Counted from the stretch's first letter, positions 29,479 through 40,613 are shown. The stretch is DNA of 64,000 nt from Chara braunii (GCA_003427395.1 BFEA01000409.1:617789-681788); one strand, 5' to 3'. Notes: generated by a model from the letters alone, not told the origin. Translations and numbers: made by a program.

Positions 29479-32400
29479 TGTGAGGAAACTCGGGGAGGGG
29501 CGCCTACTGTTCGCTGAAGCCAAGGGCAAGGCGCCTGTCCCTCACCGCGCCCGCTTCCGAGGTGCTCAACCAGCAGCAGAGTAGTGGGGTTCATTAGTCA
29601 GTCTTCTTCCCCACGTGTCGAGGAATCTTACACAGTTCCCGAAAAATGTATTTTTTCTTCGCCCAATCGATGTTCTCCCATCACTTGACCAGATTTAGAC
29701 CCCAGGACAGACTCGTACGTAAACACTCTTCCCCTCTTTCTCCCTTTTCCTGTTCGACCTGATTCAAGTTCCTACGCTGTTTTAACCCAGCACAGCTTTG
29801 CCCTGCAAAGACGGAAGTACAGAGAGTTGTACAAATATGCAGAAATGATATAAGGCTAACCCAGCCCAATTTCAAACGCTTACCTCCCCCCCTTCTTTTT
29901 TTTATGAGTTTCAATTCGATCAATTACGGGGTAATCAAAAGATTAAAGAGCTAAAACCCTGTCCTCTTTTTGAGTGAGTCTAGAGGGCCAATGTACAAGC
30001 TTGATTTTTGTGTGCCTACAAATCAATTATCAGCTCGTTTATCCCGTGGTATAGTTGTCGGAATGGCTCACAAACCAACCCCAAATAGACAGCCAAACTT
30101 CTGAAAATTTCCTTTCAATCAAGTATGGACAGCAGGCCAATCAAAAGGCTATTCACAAACAAACTTGACCGTAAGCAGTGAGGCAGCGAGATAGTTAGAG
30201 AACTTTAGTAAGCAGCGAAACAATCGGCGAGCTCTTTTCACGAATGTTTACTCTGAAGCTATTCTCGATTCATGCAGTGAGAGGCCAGTGCCCCAATTGA
30301 GTAGCCCCTTCCCTAGGGCGGGTATATACTCGCGAGCTGTCACTGGTGGTCGAACGCACAATCATAATGTTGAAACATATTTACCCCCCCCCTTCCGGCG
30401 GAGTATCCTTCGTCGGCTCTTTTTCACTCTCTCTCACTCATTGATCTTTATCTCCTTCTTTCTCTCACATTCCCTCGCTGATACACACACATCCCACACA
30501 TTCTCAGTAAACTCACTATTCCCTCGGAGTGTCCCGCTGACTGAGGGAAGAAATTTGCCGTGAGCACATATGAAATTTCTCTGCCGTTTTCAACTTTGCC
30601 CATTCAACCGAGAGTGATGATGCTGCACTTCTCATATCCTCGTTTCCGTCGGACCTGGCAACTGTTACTAAGATATGGGAACACGATGCCTGATAGGTCT
30701 GTCACGCATTCAAGTCTTAGCCCTTTCGAAACAGGAAACGCGCGCCGTGCATTGTTCTTCATATATGTGGTTGATTTCGCACTCATCCTTTGATGTCCCA
30801 TACGCTCCGCGCCTGCAACTCCCTTGGGTCTTTCCCCCCCTCCTTATGTGGAGCTGCACGTTTCCCTCTGTTGATTAGCCTTGCTTGCAAGTCGGGCCCC
30901 TCCTCCGCTTAGTCAATGAAGCACTAAAGAAGGTAACAATGCGTTTACAAGCTGGCTCCCCCAATGTTCCCGCACGCCAAGGGCCAGAGCATTCGGCTCA
31001 CGGGCGAGGTCTATGTCACAACCCTCTGCCCTCTGCACGAGATCATGGCACGAGGGAGCAGTCCCTCACACCTTGCAGACTCCTAGATGACGCTCTCGAT
31101 CAATGTGCCACTGTGCAAAACGAGGTCTCAAGGCTCGTTTAAGTAGTTGAACTTCTCTCCGTCCCTATGGGAGAGCACAACCGGTGTTCAACGCGCGAGC
31201 GAGGCTGGTCAATCCAGCCTGCCTCTTGATCGCTCTGAGAGAATACGTGATCGATCGATCCGGGCATGTGCGCACAACTAAACGTGCCTCTTCCTCTGTT
31301 GACCAGGCCCTCACCGAAGCGCCTTAGCTGATGGCGCACACCAGGCGCACCCTCAATCGTCCTCTTCGTCCCGAACCGGCATCTGCCCTGGGCACAGAGA
31401 GCTGACTCGCTACTCACGCCGTGTTTCCTGACCGCGCTCCTAACGAAACAGTTACAAGCAAATCTTCCACCTCTCGACTGTTCCCGGGAGGTTCTAGGCA
31501 GGGGTAATCGCTGCCAGCGATAGTGGCTGAGTATGCCGCGCACCCCACCTCCTTCCCTCCTTCCTGATTAAGCTCCTTTCTTGTGTCCGTTACACCTCCC
31601 ATGTCTCACACCAGTGGGTTGTATACACCTTGCATATTGTGTCTTCACCCGTTCGCCATTCAGTCTATATTCCCTTCCCAGCGGGAGGCCGTGGTCTCGG
31701 TAATTCCCGAAACGAGCACATTGCCCAAATAGTCCTCCGGTACCAGGCTCCCAAGGGCTAAAGTACAATACCCAGGAACTGGCATGCTCAGCGTAGGGTG
31801 AGCAGGCTATTCAACAACAGTTTCTCTGATCAGTACAGAGAGCTTAATTAAGTGGCCTAAACCAGGACCGGGACATCGTAACAGGCGGCACTAGCAATAG
31901 TGGGAATCCTTCTGGACCCTTTAGCCTATCACCAATGCAATGTGCTCTGTCCAAAGTACAGTACCCTCTCAAGGCAAGCCCTGTGGGTGTCGTACCAATG
32001 CCAAAAATAGTGAGTACCGACAGTCCCGAACTGTACCTGCGTCGTGACCATACTTGGGTTGATGTACAAAGCCTCAGAAGCCGGGAGACGTCCATCCCAT
32101 TAATTGCACCTGAAGTAGTTGTCACGAACAGTATGGTCTTGTGTCGTCCCCATACCAATGCAAAGCCTGAAGTAACCACCCGAAGCTACCACTTGGAGCC
32201 GCAGTAGCCGAAGTAAACCGAACCCGGAATAGTCAATCGGAGTCGCTGTAACCTGTACCGTGCCGATGGCGGACCAATAGTGAACTTGAAAACAATGCGG
32301 TGGCGTGTACCAAACTGATGCCAAGCCAAAACCAAGCCTGAAACATGTCGATGTCGAACCAATACCGAGCCTGCAATATATCGAATACCGTCGAATGTCG

Positions 32401-33397
32401 CAACCTCGTAATAGTACGGATCCTCCCCGAACCGTGTGTCCGAACGAAACCAGTGGCCACACCGAAGCAATGACGCCGAGCGGAACATACCAAAACAGTA
32501 CCAGCGGCAACACCACGCCGCCATACGGTCTCACTCACTCCAAACACCCAGATTACAGCTACCAAATAAAATATATATATCCGGTATATCATGCGAGGGC
32601 TCACGATTATCGAGGAATAGAAAGAATCGTTAGAATCGGGGTAAATGAATAACCCGGGATTAAAACCCATCGCGAATAATTCAAATAAAATTTAATCAAA
32701 TACAAAATAATCGTTAGTTTTCCTTTTTTTTTTCATTTTTAATTATTTTCCTCATTTTTAATTCGATCATCGAAAAAAACGAAAATGAAGACCGATTTCA
32801 TCATAAATAGATTCTGACGAAACTTAATTAAATAATAAATATTCATTAATTTTTCTTTTATTCTATTATTTTTAATTCTCTTCCTTGTTTTTAATTCTAT
32901 TATTGGAATTAATTAAAATGAAGAATTCAATTGTCAATTTAAATTTCGATGGGGTTTCATGAAATAGCAAAATTCTCTTTGTTCTTGCTTTTCTTATTAT
33001 TTTTAGTCCCTTTGGCTCAATTTTAGTTTTGCTCTCATTATTAACAAAATTTGAGAGCTCCATCTCCCCATCGATTGGATGATGTAGAAGAGCCGCGCCA
33101 AGGCCTACTCTCATATTATCGTCCCCCAGCTAGCCATCTCAGGAATAGCCTTGGAATGAACGAACATAATGGGCTCCAAGCGCGGCAAGTGTAAGTACTT
33201 GATATGGAAAATATTAAGGGTCTCTCTTCAAGGGTGAGTGTCAATACTTGAAATGGAGAGTATTAAGAGTCTCTCTTCGACCCCTAATTTCGCCCGACGG
33301 CTCGGACAAAAGACCCGGTCAATCCTCCTTTAGACAGATAATCTAAGGGTTAATCCATCGAATTTCGGGTGGCCGACTGACCTTCAGCCGCCCGACA
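29479..33397 (-). repeat. 5' LTR of the giant element (LTR2)
   Basis: 3919 bp, the partner of 504-4418, with the same order of blocks: GC-rich start, TATATA at 30323, GTACC array at about 31930-32540, and T/A-rich end. Plus-strand ends are TGTGAGGAAAC and CCGCCCGACA. Immediately to the right is the interrupted RT of the outer element. Confidence 0.88.
30323..30328 (-). promoter_or_regulatory. Candidate TATA box of LTR2
   Basis: TATATA conserved at the same place as in LTR1 (1345-1350). As this is the 5' LTR, it would be the position driving the element's own transcript. Confidence 0.35.
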
Positions 33398-33946
33398 GCG
33401 AACTTGTGTCAGTGATGTAGGCGTGGGCGCCTTCCTGACTTTCTCGATTTTCCGTGGATCCCGCCTCAGCTATCCACGCGTCACAATATAACCTGGGAAT
33501 GATATTTGTGAAAGTAAAAACTCACACTTCTCGAGGGCGATCTTGAATCTCTCGTCTCTCAATCTGCCCAACATCCATTCCATGTGTTGGGCATGTCCGT
33601 GAAACGAATCAGAATACAAAAAAACGTCGTTCATGTACACAATGACAGAAAAGTTAATCATGCCTTGCATCAACCGCGTCTTGTTGACAAAATTTTAAAA
33701 GATGACGTTCATCCCCCTTTGAAAAGTTGCGGGTGCGTTGCATATCCTCATAGGATAGTGGATCCGTTGCCACGTTACCTCGAACATCACAAATGTCGTT
33801 TTCGGCCTATCTTCCTCCTTAGCCAAAATATGGTGCAACCCGTGGCGAATATCAAATATACTAAAATAACTGGCACATCCAATCGCATCCAGCAATTCAT
33901 CAAGCCGGGGTAGCGGATACTCATCCTTAATCGTGATATCATTCAA
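33398..33946 (-). pseudogene. Ty3/gypsy reverse transcriptase, upstream half (outer element)
   Basis: On the minus strand: ITIKDEYPLPRLDELLD, then YFSIFDIRHGLHHI, RICNAPATFQRGMN, and the catalytic box as VYMNDVFLYS where YLDD/YVDD is expected (the second Asp-equivalent is Asn, so it is inactive). It continues with FKIALEKCEFL, GYIVTRG, a TAG, and DPRKIEKVRKAPTPTSLTQVR. There it meets LTR2 at 33397/33398. The next residues of the family (AFLRLASYY) are at 503. A frame change also lies near 33690. It is a decayed pseudogene. Confidence 0.88.
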
Positions 33947-34470
33947 TTTTCCATGATCAATGCAAATGCGAGTAAATACATTTTTCTAAGGCACTAAAAC
34001 CACCAAAAAAAAAGAGGGGCCCATGGTTGGTTTGATTCAACCGTTTTCTTCAATCTCTCGAATTCTCTTCAACTGCGGTTTTCTTTTGGCAAGAGAGTAT
34101 CAATACGATTTGCAGAGAATGGGCGGATGATCCCAGTCTGAATCTCAATGACATGCTGGATCACTTGAGACAACCCAATATCCATATCACTGGCACTAAT
34201 CACTTCATGGTATTCGCTCAAGATATCCGCCATCATCTGGTAAATATCATTCGAAACGTCCTGAGACAACCCAATATCCATATCACTGACACTAATCACT
34301 TCATGGTATTCGCTCAAGATATCCGCCATCATCTGGTAAATATCATTCGAAACGTCCTCTAATACATGTAAATCATAGATTGTTCGTTCATCTCGACTTC
34401 TAATTACTTCATTTGAAACCATTTTGAATTCCGGCCCGGTGGGAACAAAATGAACAAGTTGTTCGAGCAC
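33947..34470 (-). pseudogene. Outer element pol: protease-RT connection with an in-frame duplication
   Basis: The minus-strand frame 34470-34069 contains a 32-residue segment (SNDIYQMMADILSEYHEVIS…) repeated twice, from a 96 bp tandem duplication. The segment resembles the acidic helix before the RT of gypsy elements ('LxEYxDVFS'-like). The RT finger motifs follow toward 33950. Confidence 0.6.
34171..34362. repeat. 96 bp tandem duplication, 2 units
   Basis: Units 34171-34266 and 34267-34362 are almost identical and in frame (32 codons). Confidence 0.9.
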
Positions 34471-34493
34471 CAGGAAAAAGTCGTGGCAATCAT

Positions 34494-35247
34494 CTATGTG
34501 TCAGCGTCGGTGATCGCCATGTGTTCCTCGGGGATAATCCCATCTTCGACATCCCGAGAACTTGATGGTTTTTCGACGATCCTGATCCCAATTTGAAAAG
34601 GGGAGATGTCCAACCGCTCAGGGGGTTCCAAGGTTTGTGTTTCGACGCCTCGTCGTAGCATGCGCACTTCTTCCCTATCAAGGTGGTAATTTTGTGACTT
34701 CAAGGTGACAACAGGCTAGCCGCATCGAATCAGGTTCGAGGGGGTTCCAAAGTGTCGGGCAATTTCCAAATTTGTACCACTGGTTCAACCAGAATTAGCG
34801 TACCTACCCGCTGGCTCCCTCTTGGCTTCGTGCTAATTCCCGACATCCCAAATGTTCTAGTTGTCTTCTACTGATCGGGTAACGCCACGTCCTGTACATT
34901 AGTGCATACATAGCTTTAGCCTCGTCAGAGTCTTCCTCGCTTTCGGAATCAATACAAGGCAGTGCAAAGAACTCACCTTCTTTCTCGTCGGTCTGGTCAA
35001 TCTCCTCTGTCACTCCGTCTGACACAATCATTCGGATTCCTCCTGCCAATCCCGAGGGAGTATTGCGAGGTTTGTTGGAAATCATCCGCAGAGTGAGGCG
35101 CATAGGAACACTATATGGCTTCCCTCCTGTATTTTTAAACCACTCGTACCTTTGGCGCGTGGGAAAATAGCGGGCCTCCGGTGGGCCACCGACCTTTTCG
35201 AAGGCCGAAACGAAACAATGACCGCCAATCAGATTTATCAATGACAA
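34494..35247 (-). pseudogene. Outer element, linker region with broken frames
   Basis: Minus-strand frames 34494-34703 and 34804-35247 hold charged, low-motif sequence, for example IVSDGVTEEIDQTDEKEGEFF and SEEDSDEAKAMYALMYRTW. They fit a linker between protease and RT, or insertions there. The upstream end of the second frame enters the duplicated MITE at 35146, so its first about 34 codons are not native. Confidence 0.4.
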
Positions 35248-35517
35248 TCGTCGTCAGGCCCGACCTCCGAAGATTCAGGAGTTTGGAAAAACTGCCAGTT
35301 TTCCCTATTTTCCCACGAGAAAGGTACATTAGTACCTTTGGCACGTGGGAAAATAGAGGGCCTCCAGTAGGCCACCGACCTTTTCGGAGGCCGAAGCGAA
35401 ACGATGACCGCCAATCAAATTAATCAATGGAAGTCGTCGTCAGGCCCGACTTCCGAAGATTCAGGAGTTTGGGAAAACTGCCAGTTTTTCCTATTTTCCC
35501 AAGCGGAAAAGTTACTA
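35146..35517. mobile_element. Tandemly duplicated MITE-like element, 2 x 186 bp
   Basis: Units 35146-35331 and 35332-35517 each start GTACCTTTGGC(G/A)CGTGGG and end with the complementary CTATTTTCCCA-CG-GAAAGGTAC-type sequence, giving terminal inverted repeats of about 25 bp. The second unit's right end is more diverged. They interrupt the outer element between its protease and RT. Confidence 0.7.
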
Positions 35518-35529
35518 GTGCTTTAAGAA

Positions 35530-35790
35530 CTACCATTCGTCGTCAAAGTCTAAACTAGCATGTAGCGCATTGAGGCCGGGTAAACCAATGAGCACGTCAT
35601 AAGAGGTCACATCCAAAACAATCACATCTCCTATTGGTGATTCATCCCACGACTCTGATTTTTACTTGGTCTGCTGAAATAAGATAATCTCGTTCGGGGA
35701 TCGGGATCAAGCCTTTCTTCCTCCCAACCAGTTTGACTAGTCTAAGCGATACAGCCAGCACCGTCGCTCCTCAATCGAAGACGATGTTGT
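35530..35790 (-). pseudogene. Retropepsin remnant of the outer element
   Basis: The minus strand shows NIVFD-stop-GATVLA at about 35765-35790, where the retropepsin active site D-(S/T/C)-GA is expected; the middle codon is now TGA. Further along it shows VTSYDVLIGLPGLNALHASLDF (35545-35610), matching the 'YDVILGMPWL' strand of gypsy proteases. Inactive. Confidence 0.65.
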
Positions 35791-35808
35791 ACAACATCCT
35801 TCAAACCT

Positions 35809-36195
35809 CTATATCGCATTCTGCGAATTTCCATGGACTGGGTTGATGCATAAGAAATGGTCTTCTTTCTGAATTACCCCGATACGTGTGGGCTTCGAGA
35901 TACTTCCCTTATCAAGCTCCCGTTTTTTTTCAAAAGTTTTTCCCTTGATGGCCTCAAGCTTTGCGAGGGTGGAGCATTTTCTATTGGCCTTGCAATGGTG
36001 CAGCATGCCGTCATTGGTCTGTTTGGAGATGGACAAGAGGTATGAAATTAGTAGGGGAACACGATGATCCATCACTCTAACTATGTCGAGCATATCAATC
36101 TCCTCGTAACAAGGTCAACCCTCCTAATTCCATTTCACTGGGCGAAGGCCTCCATTCCGAAACTTCCCGCTCGTCAACGGCTGGTTGGACGACTC
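35809..36195 (-). pseudogene. Outer element, region between gag and protease
   Basis: A minus-strand frame of 94 codons (35809-36093) with a Cys/His-poor, Lys-rich sequence and no recognised domain, between zinc knuckle and protease. It probably belongs to gag-pol. Confidence 0.35.
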
Positions 36196-36198
36196 CTA

Positions 36199-36504
36199 TC
36201 ATTCCCAATTCCGAGTATCCCAGCTAAGGTATTGGTTGAGGGGGGTGAGTTCCATCATGTCGTCCATGGCCGCAATGTCGGCCATCATCCCGTCAGTATC
36301 TTCCACCATTATCACCGTACCGAAACCATTCGATATGTGTGCAACTGCCGCGGGGGTTGCTCCCCTCCAAACCTGATGGGGTGGGTTAGGACATTCCCAA
36401 GCTATATGTCCCATCTGGTGGCATGTGTAACATCCTTCACTTCTCGTGGCGGTTGCTACGGCGGACCCTCCCGCTGGCTCCATATGGGAAATGCTTGGAT
36501 TCAA
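36199..36504 (-). pseudogene. Gag C-terminal region with CCHC zinc knuckle (outer element)
   Basis: A 101-codon minus-strand frame with CYTCHQMGHIAWEC, an exact CX2CX4HX4C knuckle as in nucleocapsid proteins, which bind the element's RNA. An Ala/Val/Met-rich segment follows. The gag core upstream is not recognisable, so gag is broken. It is the 5'-most recognisable domain of the outer element and gives the gene order gag-protease-RT leftward. Confidence 0.8.
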
Positions 36505-37004
36505 ACAGTGATGGGGCGCATTGTGCGCATCGAGGTTTCCATTCGAGCATTGTATTCTCCTAGTTCTTTCTTACTTTCCTGCATTCAACTGATGGGACTT
36601 TGTTTTCTTCTAGTATTGCCTCGGAATCTACCCCCCACGGGTGTCCACGGGTGTGGGGGTAGTAGGAAAAGTGGTTGGTAAGGGAAAAGCACTGGAACTG
36701 GGGCTTACCTCTTGACGGGTTCCGAGACAAAAAACATATTCTTTAACTTTTCCTGAAGCGCAGCCAGCTTAGTTTATCCTAAGCTAGTTCTGTGGAGTCG
36801 CCTTCCTAGACATGATCTTCCCCTTCCAAGAAACTAGTCGCGAATTTCCTTTCCATTTCTTCCACTCTGTTCATGATCTACTGCATCGTGTGGGTGATTG
36901 GAGAAAACTGATTTCACAACTTAACTCTCATTGTCCGACTCCTAAAACCATCAGAGAATAAATCCTGTCCCACCTTTCCGTCTCGTTCTAATCTACGTGT
37001 CGGC
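36505..37004. other. Decayed gag start and leader of the outer element
   Basis: No open gag frame is visible. The sequence lies between the zinc knuckle and the PBS array, so it should be the remains of gag and leader. Confidence 0.4.
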
Positions 37005-37069
37005 GCTCCGATACCAACCTCACGTCCGACGCTCCGATACCAACCTCACACCCGGCGCTCTGATTCCAA
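37005..37069 (-). repeat. Triplicated tRNA-iMet-type primer-binding site
   Basis: Three 26 bp units carry GCTCCGATACCAA (37005-37017 and 37031-37043) and GCTCTGATTCCAA (37057-37069). The minus strand of the first two is TTGGTATCGGAGC, as in the PBS of the nested chromovirus (24363). Only the unit touching the LTR would be used as a primer site. Confidence 0.75.
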
Positions 37070-37928
37070 CCTCACACCCAACGCAACTTCCTGATCGGTG
37101 TGGGTAGTGGGTCTCGAAGTAGCGAGGAAGGGGGTGTGCCAAGGATTTTAGGAAAAAGGGCCTGAGTCCCAACTCGAAACTGGAATCTCCAGTGTTGATG
37201 TTCCAAGGAGACGGATGCAAGTGGTCCAGGCGAGAAAGGGTGTTCCAAGTTTTCATCGTCGTTAGTTGTTAGCCCTTGCGCCGCCTCGGTAGTTAGTGTG
37301 TGCAATGGTGGTTAAGAACAAACTCAATTGTATTTGCCAAGACATTGAGGAAACCAGGCACGAAGTGGCAACAACATCTGAAGCACACTGTGTACTCAAT
37401 TCAACCCAGAGAGCATACGGTGGAACCGGTGAACCATTCAAATTTTTTTCCGAATGGGACGGAGGGCTCGTCGTACCTACCACACTTCACACCTACTGGC
37501 AAAGGGGAAGGAGCCTAAATCGACGGACTTGGACCGCGAAACCAAGCACATCGCAGGGTGTTCCGAGTTTTCGGCGCCACCGATTGTTAGCCCCTGCGCT
37601 GCCTCGGTAGTTAATGTGTGCAATGGTGGTCGAGAACAGACATCGAATTTCAAGGCTACGCGCTCGCACTCGCGGCGAGCCTACTTACCTACTCATGCAG
37701 ATTGGTAATTGCGGACCGGTCGGGAAAGAATTATGCGGGCGCGTGTATACACTACAGGCCGGGTTGTCGGCGAAACCTAGCGCAAGCACAAATTCGCACA
37801 AGTTACTATCATTCTTTCTCTTGTATTTCAACAAACCGGTCAGACAAACCTCCATGTGTTTTTCAATCATAATCAGGAAGTGAGCGCACACACACAAGCA
37901 TCGAAACCATAAAACTAAAGTGATAAAA
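37070..37928 (-). repeat. Putative 5' LTR of the outer element, running into the gap
   Basis: Sequence beyond the PBS array, on the side where the 5' LTR should be. It contains two similar segments of about 70 bp (37247-37315 and 37566-37634, 319 bp apart) around TTGTTAGCCC-TGCG-CGCCTCGG. The 3' LTR would lie outside the window, so the LTR cannot be confirmed here. Confidence 0.4.
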
Positions 37929-38193
37929 NNNNNNNNNNNNNNNNNNNNNNNNNNNNNNNNNNNNNNNNNNNNNNNNNNNNNNNNNNNNNNNNNNNNNNNN
38001 NNNNNNNNNNNNNNNNNNNNNNNNNNNNNNNNNNNNNNNNNNNNNNNNNNNNNNNNNNNNNNNNNNNNNNNNNNNNNNNNNNNNNNNNNNNNNNNNNNNN
38101 NNNNNNNNNNNNNNNNNNNNNNNNNNNNNNNNNNNNNNNNNNNNNNNNNNNNNNNNNNNNNNNNNNNNNNNNNNNNNNNNNNNNNNNNNNNNN
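37929..38193. other. Assembly gap (265 N)
   Basis: A run of N. Frames through it are not real. Confidence 1.
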
Positions 38194-38363
38194 AACACTC
38201 AAATAAAGAAAGAAATGTGAGAGGCACTCTGAAGAAAAAGCAAAATGTATACAACCAAACATCCGTCTGTAATTACAAAAATGGGAACGACGAAACTCAC
38301 AGTTCCGAGTCCAAAAATTTCAAGAGGGACAAGAGAAATATCATACACCCCAGCGACCCACAA

Positions 38364-38364
<1 letters not shown>

Positions 38365-38402
<38 letters not shown>

Positions 38403-38440
38403 CTCTCCCTCTCTCTCTCTCTCTCTCTCTCGTTCTCTCC

Positions 38441-38471
<31 letters not shown>

Positions 38472-38599
38472 CATCCACCTCCTTGCTCCCGTGCAATCAG
38501 TCCATCACCTCCCACCTCTCAGCAGCACAGAGTTGTCACCCCGCTTAGTGCAAGTACGCACGTCGGATTCCCCCATGCTCCACAGTCCATCGTGGCCGC

Positions 38600-38670
<71 letters not shown>

Positions 38671-38797
38671 CACCTCCTTGCTCCCGTGCAATCAGTCCAT
38701 CACCTCGCACCTCTCAGCAGCACAGAGTTGTCACCCCGCTTAGTGCAAGTACGCACGTCGGATTCCCCCATGCTCCACAGTCCATCGTGGCCGCATG
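38365..38797. repeat. Two CT microsatellites each followed by the same 132 bp segment
   Basis: (CT)n at 38365-38470 and 38603-38665. Each is followed by an almost identical segment starting CCATCCACCTCCTTGCTCCC (38471-38602 and 38666-38797), period 195 bp. This is a tandem duplication that includes the microsatellite. Ser/Leu-rich frames here are composition artefacts. Confidence 0.93.
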
Positions 38798-38799
38798 TC

Positions 38800-39250
38800 A
38801 ACCCCACACACTCCCACCCAGCCCATCGGATCACCCAACTCCCTACTCACCTCTTTGTGAGCTCCTACTCATTACCAGATCCTCTTGACCGTGCTAACCT
38901 TCCCAAATTTGATTAGAGAGCGATTTTGTCGACCTTGCAAAATTTATAGCTACTAGCATTAGTGTGAGATAGTTGGGATTATGCTGAGGCGCAGGAAAAG
39001 AACAGAGAAGGAAGTGCCTGCGGTCAGCACGTCTGAGCCGCATTGTGGGGGATGTAGCCACTCTCCACGCATCGATCCAATCTTGCACCTTTGTGGTCAA
39101 TGAGATGGAGGGCGAGGACCTACACATTTCGGCACAACGAGAAACTAGGGGCCAGAAGATTACAGTTACACCCGCAATCGTAGACGGAGGAACAGGAAGA
39201 GATTACAGTTGAAATTAGAGGCGCGGCGGGATCAGTGTGCGGGACACAGC
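38800..39250. other. No recognisable feature
   Basis: Unique sequence between the microsatellite duplication and the LINE fragment. Short frames have no similarity I can name. Confidence 0.4.
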
Positions 39251-39259
39251 GTAGCAGAG

Positions 39260-39935
39260 CGCGCACTAGTAAGGAGCACTGTGCTCCACAAAGAATAACT
39301 GTATGTATGCCAGAGGGGTCCAAGGTATCCTGTTCCCTAGCAACATTCCTACCGTGAATTCAAACGATAATGCATCTATCTCATCGGCCGGGTCAATACT
39401 CCCCAGTCCACCCGTGGCCCCAGGTGGTAGGCGATCCTGCTGTCTCCTCCTTAATTTTTCCACCGGTAGGCGGTAGCTGCCCTTCGCAGGCCAGTTAATT
39501 GTTTGGCTGTCAAGCACCAGAATACGGTTTGAACAAAATTGCAGCCATAACAGAGTTGTTTATCAGAATGTGGTTTGTACAAAATTGCAGCCATAACAGA
39601 ATTGTTTATGCCGGCCATTACAGAGTTGTTTATGGCTCAGGCTCTTCCCATGAGTGAGGTGCGGATACCTCTCCATTTCGAAATCTGTCCAACGGCCAGT
39701 TCAACAAGATATTCGTCATGGTCCTGCAGCAGGCAGTCCACATGACGTTTGGCTGAGCTGGGGGGGACCGGGCCTGCAAGTGAAGCCACCAGCCCTCGGT
39801 TTTTGGCCCCAGAATCACTTTCATATCTCCGGCTACTGAGAAGAGGTGGACCGCTTCTTCTACCACTCTGATGCTCTCCTCATTTGCCCAGGTGAGAAAC
39901 GTGAGATCATCTGCAAAGAGGGAGGGAGGTCACAC
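39260..39935 (-). pseudogene. LINE-type reverse transcriptase fragment
   Basis: On the minus strand, LFADDLTFLTWANEES contains the F/YADD catalytic box of non-LTR reverse transcriptases, followed by HLFSVAGDMKV…KTEGWW, the usual 'G(L)K(I/V)N-x-x-K(T/S)E' block. After a stop and a short repeat tract, another frame (39266-39517) reads SYRLPVEKLRR … LLGNRIPWTPLAYIQL, plausibly the downstream part. The endonuclease and most of the RT are absent. Dead 5'-truncated or fragmented copy. Confidence 0.7.
39536..39640. repeat. Short tandem repeat inside the LINE fragment
   Basis: GCCATAACAGAGTTGTTTAT-like units at about 39543, 39590 and 39613 (the third with GCCATTACAG). Confidence 0.7.
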
Positions 39936-39939
39936 GGAC

Positions 39940-40260
39940 CAAGGGGGGACATCCGGGATGCCATTTTTTTTTTTGTGAGTGATATTGGGTCCCCTTATCC
40001 TACTGATCGTTGAAGGGGAATGGCAGTGAAGGGTGGCTACCTCCGGGTCTGTTTTTGCCGACCCTGGTTTTCACTGCCCACCGGCTTTTGCCGATCGTGG
40101 TTTCCGTTTTGTTTCTTTTCTGGCACTCCCCTGCAAAAAAAAAAAAACAGAAAAAAACCATGGCCAGACTTTCAAAAAATGACCCACTCACACAAAGAAA
40201 AAGGGGGAAGTACGTTTATGTCACATGGGAGTTCGTAATGGTCAGAAAAACAGGCATTCA
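39940..40260. other. No gene; flank partly repeated beyond the hairpin element
   Basis: It contains GGCCAGACTTTCAAAAAA (40163), which recurs at 40728, and AGAAAAACAGGC (40244), which is inverted at about 40655. The hairpin element therefore sits in or is part of a larger imperfect palindrome (about 40160-40760). Confidence 0.45.
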
Positions 40261-40613
40261 TAACTCAGGCCGGCGGTGGTGTCAGGGCGGAGGTTTCATT
40301 AAGGCGGTTGTGTCTTTTTTTTTCCCTTTTTTTCTTTTCAGTCGGTTGTGACCGACACATCTGGGCCGTGGGCAATCTGGGGTGTGGCCAAGACATCTTG
40401 GCCGTGGCCAATCTGGGGTGTGGCCGAGACATCTCGGCCGTGGCCCAACCATTTTTTTTTTGCAGCCGCGGCATGGCACGGCACGGCACAACCGACGGGA
40501 AACTTTTTTTTCTCCTTGCCGCCGCGGCGCGACAGGCCAGAAAAAAAAAAAAAAAAAAAAAGACAACCACCTTAACGAAACCTCCGCCCTGACACCACTG
40601 CCGGCCTGAGTTA
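40261..40613. mobile_element. Long-TIR foldback element (353 bp)
   Basis: The first 60 bases (TAACTCAGGCCGGC…) are repeated inverted at the end with about four mismatches. The centre holds three 36 bp tandem units around GGCCGTGG-CAATCTGGGGTGTGG (about 40364-40445) and poly-T/poly-A next to the arms. It has no coding capacity, so it is a MITE or foldback element. A target duplication is not clear. Confidence 0.75.

Larger units (their letters stand above)
504..33397 (-). mobile_element. Giant non-autonomous LTR retroelement (3.9 kb LTRs), minus strand, carrying nested elements
   Basis: Two direct repeats of about 3.9 kb (504-4418 and 29479-33397) both begin TGTGAGG and end CCCGACA on the plus strand, a TG…CA pair. 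Next to the right copy is an 18-nt PBS (29457-29474). Next to the left copy is a purine-rich tract on the minus strand, so transcription is leftward with the 5' LTR on the right. Without the 14.5 kb chromovirus nested at 10156-24691, the element is about 18.4 kb with about 10.5 kb of internal DNA. That interior holds only the end of a pol gene (4470-5216) and an array of unrecognised ORFs, so it probably depends on another element for RT and integrase. It sits inside the RT of an older gypsy element. No clean target-site duplication is visible (minus strand ends TTCGC versus CCGGG), so the flanks have mutated or the ends have been rearranged. Confidence 0.85.

Noticed and set aside
38199-38916. 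Ser/Leu and Arg/Glu-rich frames up to 322 residues
   Set aside because: They arise from CT microsatellites and the N gap.
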